In this document: piece by piece, positions 55,585-61,508 of the stretch
How positions within the stretch are numbered: position 1 is the stretch's first letter
How the letters are laid out: each line of letters begins with the position of its first letter
Assembly (NCBI GenBank): GCA_035606355.1
Contig: DATNFO010000080.1
Span: 1 to 64,000 of the forward strand
Source: Sulfopaludibacter sp035606355
GTDB taxonomy: Bacteria; Acidobacteriota; Terriglobia; Bryobacterales; Bryobacteraceae
Direction: 5' to 3'
DNA: 64,000 nucleotides
The notes under the pieces: model-generated
What the model was told of the DNA's origin: nothing
The model's input: the letters and a program-made list of their open reading frames with translations, nothing else
The model's database searches: none
Made by a program: the position numbers and the translations under genes

Positions 55585-56169
55585 CTACTGCCCGAGATAG
55601 AGGACGTGGGCGTAAGTTCCGGTGCGCTCGTTGTAAGCGAGATAGTAGCCCGGGTGATCGGGATCGTCGTAGAGCACGATCGGGTCGGAGCTCCAAAGCC
55701 AGTCATTCACATAGGCGATGTCCGGGTCGGCGATCGAAAAATAGAAGCCGTTAAACCAGAACCGGCTCGGCCCGCCGCCAGCCAGCCTCCATACGTGCGA
55801 CCGTCCGAGACCGCCCGCGAAGTGGCCATGTTCCCACGGCCGGTCCAAATGAAAGCGGACGTCGGCGCGACCCATATCGTGGCCAACCCAGCGATTTCCA
55901 TCGACGTGAGGGGCCTCGGGATGCCCGGGGCGGTCGGAGAAGTGCGTCGCCGGAGCCCCGCCGTGCTCCTCTGGCCGTGCGCCGTGTTCTTCCTGGCGTG
56001 CGGCTGGAGCGGGCGCATTGTGTGCGGGCTCCGGTCCGCGCGCCGGCGGCTTGCTGGGCGTGTAGTGGGGCTGATCGTGCCCCCGCTGCTCGCCTCCCCG
56101 GCGGTCCTGGGCGGAGAGCGCGGTAGCGGCGAGCAGGAGGGGGATAGCGAAGATTGCGATTGCTTTCAT
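55585..56169 (-). CDS. Secreted His/Pro/Gly-rich hypothetical protein
   Basis: The 194-residue protein has a signal peptide (FAIPLLLAATALSAQ). A low-complexity segment (~22-100) is rich in His, Pro, Glu and Gly (GGEQRGHDQPHYTPSKPP, EEHGARPEEHGG). A compact C-terminal domain follows (FWFNGFYFSIADPD, VLYDDPDHPGYYLAYN). The His-rich part could bind metal ions. Acidobacterial genomes carry many such envelope proteins of unknown function. Confidence 0.65.
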   Translation of the reverse strand: MKAIAIFAIPLLLAATALSAQDRRGGEQRGHDQPHYTPSKPPARGPEPAHNAPAPAARQEEHGARPEEHGGAPATHFSDRPGHPEAPHVDGNRWVGHDMGRADVRFHLDRPWEHGHFAGGLGRSHVWRLAGGGPSRFWFNGFYFSIADPDIAYVNDWLWSSDPIVLYDDPDHPGYYLAYNERTGTYAHVLYLGQ

Positions 56170-56247
56170 ACGCCCTTATTGTAGTGGGGTGGTAAATTCC
56201 AACGCAGGAATAAACGACGCGCTTCTTTTGTGCGAAACTGTACCTTT

Positions 56248-56463
56248 ATGAGTTACACGTGCAGGAGCATACAGGCGCGAGCTGTTCCCACGCACGCCGA
56301 AATTGCGGTGCTGGCATATTCCTTCTGGGAAGCCGGCGGCCGCCTACACGGTAATGCCCTGGAACACTGGCTGCGTGCCGAGCGCGAGCTCTGGCGCGCT
56401 ACCGTCAACAGCGAACGTTCCCGCCTGACGCCGCGTTACAGCGAAGCGCGCCGGCGCCCTTGA
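56248..56463 (+). CDS. DUF2934-like small protein
   Basis: The 71-residue protein contains HAEIAVLAYSFWEAGGRLHG and HWLRAERELW, the two halves of the DUF2934 motif (an A-YxxWExxG helix then W-RAExEL). Such proteins are usually 60-120 residues with unknown function. The C-terminus is Arg-rich. ATG 56248 is chosen because the motif follows closely, although the usual ribosome-binding site is weak. Confidence 0.65.
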   Translation: MSYTCRSIQARAVPTHAEIAVLAYSFWEAGGRLHGNALEHWLRAERELWRATVNSERSRLTPRYSEARRRP

Positions 56464-56489
56464 CTTTAGTCTGCAAAGTAATTTAAAAT
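56460..56489 (+). promoter_or_regulatory. Promoter of the small lipoprotein gene
   Basis: TTGACT (56460-56465), an 18-bp spacer and TAAAAT (56484-56489) form a promoter. The ATG at 56496 is 6 nt after the -10 box, so the message appears leaderless. The -35 box overlaps the stop codon of the DUF2934 gene. Confidence 0.55.
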
Positions 56490-56495
56490 TGCTTA

Positions 56496-56843
56496 ATGAC
56501 CATGCGATGGCTGCTGCCGATTGCCGCCGCGAGCATCTTCTGTTCGTGCAGCCGTGAGAATAACCTGTTGCTGGGCGAAGTGGAAAGCCAGGTGGGCAGC
56601 CACACCGTCCGCGTGACGGATTGTTACCGGACCAGCGTTCCGCCGCCCGAGCGGCTGGCCGATGAAAACGGCAAACCGTCCTGGCGTTATATGCCTTGTA
56701 AGGACGCGGATGTGCAGATTCGCGGTGGGGCGCTAACCGTCAACGGGCAAAGCTACGGCGCCATCGGCGATGGCGATTCCGTTTTGGTGGATCATAGACG
56801 CGTCTCGGTGCACAGCGTCGCAACAGCGCGTCGCAACCGGTAA
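56496..56843 (+). CDS. Small lipoprotein of unknown function
   Basis: The 115-residue protein has a lipoprotein-like signal (WLLPIAAASIFCSC, a lipobox-like ASIFC with the acylated Cys near residue 16). The remaining ~95 residues form a small beta-rich domain (VGSHTVRVTDCYRTS, ADVQIRGGALTVNGQSYG) with two further cysteines that could pair. No family is recognised. It has its own promoter overlapping the end of the DUF2934 gene. Confidence 0.6.
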   Translation: MTMRWLLPIAAASIFCSCSRENNLLLGEVESQVGSHTVRVTDCYRTSVPPPERLADENGKPSWRYMPCKDADVQIRGGALTVNGQSYGAIGDGDSVLVDHRRVSVHSVATARRNR

Positions 56844-56990
56844 GCCGCCCGATGCCTCCGGCGCGACCACATCATCAGCGATTCGAGTGCCAGGAAGAAA
56901 GTCACTGTATATAGTGTGTGGTCTAGAGCAGTCATGTCTGCCTCTCAACTTTATTGAACGCCGAAAAACGCCAGCGGCCTAGTGCTACCT

Positions 56991-57005
56991 GTACCCTAAG
57001 GGTAC
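56991..57005. promoter_or_regulatory. Perfect palindrome GTACCC-TAA-GGGTAC
   Basis: Six-base arms flank TAA in an AT-rich patch downstream of the small lipoprotein gene and just beyond the end of a small minus-strand ORF. It could be a protein-binding site or a weak hairpin. Apart from this, 56844-57043 holds nothing recognisable. Confidence 0.35.
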
Positions 57006-57043
57006 TAACCCATTGTTAACTTTGGTTATGATCGATTTGGTTC

Positions 57044-57241
57044 TTAACTTTCCGACTCGCGGGCCGCTCCCAGGTTCCCCAGAAAAGGGCGCAGGCGCTG
57101 CACTGCGAGCGTCCGTGTCTGCTGCGTGCCCATGTAGATGGCCAGTCCGCGATTGACTCTGCGCTCTACCTGTTGGCGGCGCCGGGACAGGAGCGAAAGC
57201 GGATGAGGATTTGTCGAGACCGTTTCGGTGTTGGTTTCCAT
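57044..57241 (-). CDS. Possible small Arg-rich protein
   Basis: The 65-residue ORF (METNTETVSTNPHPLSLLSR, then RRQQVERRVNRGLAIYMG) has plausible amino-acid use and a helical, basic centre. No family is recognised and only a weak ribosome-binding site is present. It is the best coding candidate in the 526-bp interval 56844-57369. An alternative frame of similar length (56985-57305) is less protein-like. Confidence 0.3.
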   Translation of the reverse strand: METNTETVSTNPHPLSLLSRRRQQVERRVNRGLAIYMGTQQTRTLAVQRLRPFLGNLGAARESES

Positions 57242-57369
57242 AGAGGCTGTTCCGAAGACCATTAAACGGCAGATTTTGCCGGCCCGCGAGTGCCGGGCGT
57301 ACCACGGGAGTACCGGAATTCCTACCGGGTTCAGGCCGGTTCTATATTAAAGTGGGTGCGAGGCCAGCC

Positions 57370-58206
57370 ATGCTACCGCCGCGAATCTACGCCGCCGCCA
57401 TTACGCCGCGCGGGAAGCAGTTCGAGATCGATTACGGCGCGGCCTTTGAGCTCATCGATTTTCTATGCAGGGCGGGCGTGCACGGAATCGCGCTCTTTAC
57501 GACGGCGGGCGAGTATGGCGCGCTGCGCAGCGAAGACCGGTCGCGGCTTGTCTATCTTGCGGTGAAGCGCAGTCGCGTGCCACTGCTGGCGGGGGTGGGT
57601 TCCGCCACGCTGGACGATTCCGTTAAACTGGGCCGCGAGGCGCGCGATACCGGCGCCGCCGGGCTGCTGCTGCCTCCTCCGTATTTTTTCCACTACGAGC
57701 AGGACGATTTGCGGGAGTTCTGCGTCCAATTTGCAATGCAGGTGGAAGGCGTGCCCGTGTATCTGGTGAGGACGGCGGCATTGTGCGCCGATACGGCGGC
57801 CGCGCTGCTTGCCACCGGGCGGTTCGCGGGCGTTGTGGAAGAGGCAGGCGGCAGCTTCGGCTGGGCGAAGGGTCACGAGGTACTGGCTGGTGAGGACGGG
57901 GGACTGCGCCAGGGTCTGGACGGCGGCGCTTCCGGAGCTGTTTCCGCTGCCGCATGTGCGATTCCCGAACTCGTGCTGGCGCTCGCCGGCGGCGCGGCCG
58001 TGGATGAGCTGCTGCGCGAATTTCTCGATTGGATGAAGCGGGCGCCCTGGCCCGTGATGCTGAAGGCGGCGGTGCGCGGGCGCGGACTCAAAACGGGACC
58101 CGAAGGCGCGGCACTATCGGCCGAGCGCCTGCGAAGTGTAAGCGAATTCGCGGCGTGGTTCCATGGCTGGCTGCCCTCCGTCAAGGGGCTTTCGGCGCGG
58201 GCATGA
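57370..58206 (+). CDS. DapA/N-acetylneuraminate-lyase-like protein lacking the Schiff-base lysine
   Basis: The 278-residue TIM-barrel protein resembles the dihydrodipicolinate synthase family: YAAAITPRGKQFEIDYGAAF, HGIALFTTAGEYGALRSEDR, VPLLAGVGSATLDDSVKLGR, AAGLLLPPPYFFHYEQDDLR. The usual YNxP is YLVR (131-134), and the lysine of the GxKExSG strand is Val in GVVEEAGG (154-161). It therefore cannot form the normal imine with pyruvate and is probably a pseudoenzyme or does different chemistry. GAGG 6 nt before ATG 57370 fixes the start. It overlaps the esterase gene by 4 bp. Confidence 0.75.
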   Translation: MLPPRIYAAAITPRGKQFEIDYGAAFELIDFLCRAGVHGIALFTTAGEYGALRSEDRSRLVYLAVKRSRVPLLAGVGSATLDDSVKLGREARDTGAAGLLLPPPYFFHYEQDDLREFCVQFAMQVEGVPVYLVRTAALCADTAAALLATGRFAGVVEEAGGSFGWAKGHEVLAGEDGGLRQGLDGGASGAVSAAACAIPELVLALAGGAAVDELLREFLDWMKRAPWPVMLKAAVRGRGLKTGPEGAALSAERLRSVSEFAAWFHGWLPSVKGLSARA

Positions 58207-59783
58207 CTGGCACACTCGTGGCGGGATTGCTGGCAATTACCGCCGCCGCGGCACAAACCGCGGGTCCGCGCCTGGCGACTTTTCGCAGCTCGGCCGATGG
58301 CACCGAACAGCCGTACGCCTTATACGTTCCGCCCGCGTTCGATGCAGCCCGCCGCTGGCCGCTGGTGGTGAGCCTGCACGCCGAAGAAACGGACCACCGC
58401 ATCAACTTGCGGCAGATTCTCGGCGCGCCCAGCCGCACCGGCGAGATGGCTCCCGCCGATATGCGCTACGGTCCCGCGCACGAAACTCCGTACTTTATCG
58501 TCAGCCCGCTGGCGCGCGGCACCATCGGTTACGAGGGCATCGCCGAACGCGATGTGTACGATGCCATCGCGGACGTAGAACGCCACTACCCCATCGACGA
58601 GGATCGCGTCTACCTGACCGGCATTTCGATGGGCGGCGGCGGCGCGCTGCGGCTTGCTCTCACGCGGCCGGACGTATGGGCCGCCGTCGCGCCGCTGTGT
58701 CCGGTGGAGGAGCCGGGTACGGAGGAGGCCATCGGGAACGCGCTCAATCTGCCCGTGCGCATCTATCACGGCGAGCAGGACCCGATTGTGCCCGCCGCAT
58801 CCTCGCGCGCGCTACAGCGAAAACTCGTGGATGCGGGGGTTCCCGCGGAGTACATCGAATATCCGGGAGTGCGGCACAACGTCTGGGATTTCGCCTATCG
58901 CAACGGAGCGGTCTTCGACTGGTTCGCGCAATATCGCAGAAAGAGGAATCCCGAGCGCGTGCGCCTGACGACCTCCAGCTACCGCTACGGGTCGGCGTAC
59001 TGGGTGCGTATCGACGGCCTCACGCCTGGCACACCGGCGACTCTGGATGCGCGGCGCACCAACATCGCGACGCGCAACTTAGATGCGTTCACCCTGACGC
59101 TGGAGAGGCCGGTGGCGATGGTGACGATCGATGGAGCGCCTCTGCGGAGCAAGCCGGCTGCGACACTTTCGTTCGAGCGCATCGCCGGCAAGTGGCGCAG
59201 CATTCCGGCTACAGCGGGCCGGCCGCACAGGGAAGGTCCGATTGCGGCGGCGTTCGCCGGACGCACGATCTTCGTCTACGGCAGTGCGGGGACGCGCACT
59301 CCCGGCGAGTTGGCGGACCGGCGAAAGCTCGCCGAACACGCGCGATTTCTGCCGGCGCAAGAGGTCCGGATGGATTCGGAGCTGAACCCGCAAGATGCCG
59401 CGAGCGCAAACCTGATTCTCTTCGGCACGAGCGAAACCAACCTCGCGATCGCGCGGCTTGCCGCTCAATTGCCGATGTCGCTGAATCCGGGTGCGGCGGA
59501 TTACGGGCTGGTGTTTATCGCGGCCGCCGGCGACCGGTACGTGGTGGTCAATTCGGGTTTGCCATGGTGGACAGGAGCGGAAGACGCAGGGCGGGGAGGC
59601 GACCGTTTCGAGCCGCTGCCGCTGCGCGTGGCGAGCACGTTCGGCGATTACCTGTTGTTTCGCGGGAGCCTGCGGCAGGTGGTCGCGGAGGGCCGCTTCG
59701 ACGCTTCCTGGCGAGTTCCCGCAGCGGCGATTGCTAAAATGAGCGCTTCGGGGACGGTAACGTTCCGCGAGTCTCCACGATGA
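58203..59783 (+). CDS. Secreted esterase-like alpha/beta hydrolase with C-terminal domain
   Basis: The 526-residue protein has a signal peptide (TLVAGLLAITAAAAQ). The hydrolase domain (~20-255) has the elbow GISMGGGGALR (nucleophile Ser ~141), YHGEQDPIVPA (Asp) and GVRHNVWDF (His), as in PHB-depolymerase/feruloyl esterase-like enzymes. The C-terminal ~260 residues form a separate beta-rich region with a sugar-binding or Ig-like appearance. It overlaps the DapA-like gene and the PLP decarboxylase gene by 4 bp on either side, so the three form one operon. Substrate unknown. Confidence 0.8.
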   Translation: MTGTLVAGLLAITAAAAQTAGPRLATFRSSADGTEQPYALYVPPAFDAARRWPLVVSLHAEETDHRINLRQILGAPSRTGEMAPADMRYGPAHETPYFIVSPLARGTIGYEGIAERDVYDAIADVERHYPIDEDRVYLTGISMGGGGALRLALTRPDVWAAVAPLCPVEEPGTEEAIGNALNLPVRIYHGEQDPIVPAASSRALQRKLVDAGVPAEYIEYPGVRHNVWDFAYRNGAVFDWFAQYRRKRNPERVRLTTSSYRYGSAYWVRIDGLTPGTPATLDARRTNIATRNLDAFTLTLERPVAMVTIDGAPLRSKPAATLSFERIAGKWRSIPATAGRPHREGPIAAAFAGRTIFVYGSAGTRTPGELADRRKLAEHARFLPAQEVRMDSELNPQDAASANLILFGTSETNLAIARLAAQLPMSLNPGAADYGLVFIAAAGDRYVVVNSGLPWWTGAEDAGRGGDRFEPLPLRVASTFGDYLLFRGSLRQVVAEGRFDASWRVPAAAIAKMSASGTVTFRESPR

Positions 59784-61162
59784 CACCTGAAGAGTTCCGC
59801 AAGTACGCGAACCAAGCCGTCGATTGGGCCGCTTCTTATTTCGAAAACCCTGCGCAGTATCCGGTGCTGCCGCGCGTGAAACCGGGAGAATTGACGGACG
59901 CGCTGCCCGCGAAGGGGCCGGAGCACGGCGAATCGATGGAGGCCATTCTCGCGGATTTCGAAAGTCTCGTGGTGCCTGCCACGACGCACTGGAACCATCC
60001 CGGTTTCATGGCGTACTTCGCCATTTCAGCGTCGCCGGAAGGCGTTATTGGCGACCTTCTGGCGGCGACGCTCAACGTGAACGGAATGCTCTGGAAGAGC
60101 TCGCCCTCGGTGGTGGAACTGGAGCAGGTGGTTCTGAAGTGGCTGCGCGCGTGGACCGGTCTGCCAGAAGACTGGTTCGGCTGCATTTACGATACGGCGA
60201 GCGTCAGCACGATGCACGCTCTGGCCGCCGCGCGGGAGGCCGCGGACCCGACGTGCCGCACCAAAGGCGCAGCACCCGGCCTGATCGTCTACACCAGCGA
60301 GCAGGCGCATTCGAGCGTCGAAAAGGGCGCGATGGCGCTTGGGATCGGTCAGGACAACGTGCGCAAGATTGGGGTGGATGATGAGTTCCGCATGCGCGCG
60401 GATGCGTTGGAACGCGCGATTGAAGCGGATCTCGCCGCTGGACTGCGGCCGTGCTGTGTCACCGCAACGGTCGGCACAACTTCGACCACCAGTGTCGACC
60501 CGGTGCCGGAGATCGCCGCGATTTGCCGGAGGCACAACATCTGGCTGCATGTCGACGCCGCCTACGCCGGGTCGGCCGCCGTTGCGGATGAGTTCCGGTG
60601 GACCATGGCGGGATGCGAACACGCCGATTCCATGACTACGAATCCGCATAAGTGGCTTCTCACGCCCGTGGATTGCAGCGTTTTCTATACCAGGCATCCG
60701 GACGTTTTGAAGAGGGCTTTCTCACTGGTTCCCGAATACCTGCAGACCGCCGGCGACCCTCGCGCTCTCAATCTCATGGATTACGGAGTGCCGCTGGGGC
60801 GCCGTTTTCGCGCGTTGAAGCTCTGGTTCGTGATGCGCAGTTACGGGCGACAGGGGCTCGCCGCGGTGATCCGGGAGCATGTGCGCCTCGCACAGGAATT
60901 CGCGAAATGGGTGGATGCCGATGCGCGTTTCGAACGTACCGCGCCTTCGCCGTTTTCGGTGGTGTGTTTCCGTTTCAAGGGCACGGAGGAGCAGAACAAA
61001 GCAGTACAGGAGCGCGTCAACGCGAGTGGCGAAATCTTCATTTCCGGCACCGTGCTGAAGGGACAGTTTAGCTTGCGCCTGGCAATCGGCAATCGCGCCA
61101 CTACGGACGCTACCGTTCGGCGGGCGTGGGAGTTGATTTGCGCCGCGGCGGAGGGTGTCTGA
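59780..61162 (+). CDS. PLP-dependent group II decarboxylase (aromatic amino acid type)
   Basis: The 460-residue protein matches aromatic-L-amino-acid decarboxylases: WNHPGFMAYFAISASPEGV (~71-89), WKSSPSVVELEQVVLKW, VTATVGTTSTTSVDPV, WLHVDAAYAGSAAV (PLP-binding Asp259) and TTNPHKWLLT with the PLP Lys291. It would decarboxylate Trp, Tyr, Phe or Dopa-like amino acids to amines; specificity cannot be read off. It is the last gene of the three-gene overlapping operon. It is followed by a strong hairpin at 61311-61400. Confidence 0.9.
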   Translation: MTPEEFRKYANQAVDWAASYFENPAQYPVLPRVKPGELTDALPAKGPEHGESMEAILADFESLVVPATTHWNHPGFMAYFAISASPEGVIGDLLAATLNVNGMLWKSSPSVVELEQVVLKWLRAWTGLPEDWFGCIYDTASVSTMHALAAAREAADPTCRTKGAAPGLIVYTSEQAHSSVEKGAMALGIGQDNVRKIGVDDEFRMRADALERAIEADLAAGLRPCCVTATVGTTSTTSVDPVPEIAAICRRHNIWLHVDAAYAGSAAVADEFRWTMAGCEHADSMTTNPHKWLLTPVDCSVFYTRHPDVLKRAFSLVPEYLQTAGDPRALNLMDYGVPLGRRFRALKLWFVMRSYGRQGLAAVIREHVRLAQEFAKWVDADARFERTAPSPFSVVCFRFKGTEEQNKAVQERVNASGEIFISGTVLKGQFSLRLAIGNRATTDATVRRAWELICAAAEGV

Positions 61163-61195
61163 GGGTGGGTTCGGGGCACGGGGATTGGAAGAATG

Positions 61196-61325
61196 CGGCT
61201 GCTGTTCTCGTCGCGATCCATTCGCCTTTCGATGCACCTTTTACCGCTACCTGACGGGTTCGTAAAGAAATCCGGCTGCTGTTCTCGTCGCGATCCATTC
61301 GCCTTTCGATGCACCTTTTACCGCT
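61196..61325. repeat. Tandem 53-bp direct repeat
   Basis: A 53-bp unit beginning CGGCTGCTGTTCTCGTCGCG and ending CACCTTTTACCGCT occurs at 61196-61248 and 61273-61325, separated by 24 bp. The second copy runs into the left arm of the long inverted repeat. It lies in the non-coding interval 61163-61508. Confidence 0.85.
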
Positions 61326-61400
61326 CCCTTACGGTCACGGCTCCGTTAGCGGCATCAACTACACACGGAGCCGTGACCGTGAGGGAGCGGTAAAAGGTGC
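61311..61400. repeat. Long inverted repeat, hairpin with 36-bp arms
   Basis: The left arm (61311-61346, beginning GCACCTTTTACCGCTCCCTT and ending ACGGTCACGGCTCCGT) and the right arm (61365-61400) are reverse complements apart from one base, with an 18-nt loop. It sits between two convergent genes and should stop transcription from both sides. It could also be a miniature mobile element. Confidence 0.85.
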
Positions 61401-61508
61401 CGGGGATACAGAAAACAATTCGAATTTTTCACAGACTCGCATCGAAAGAGAACTGACTGCGACTAGAACGGCTGGAAGCCGCGCTCCGCGCACGTCGAGC
61501 CGGCGCCA

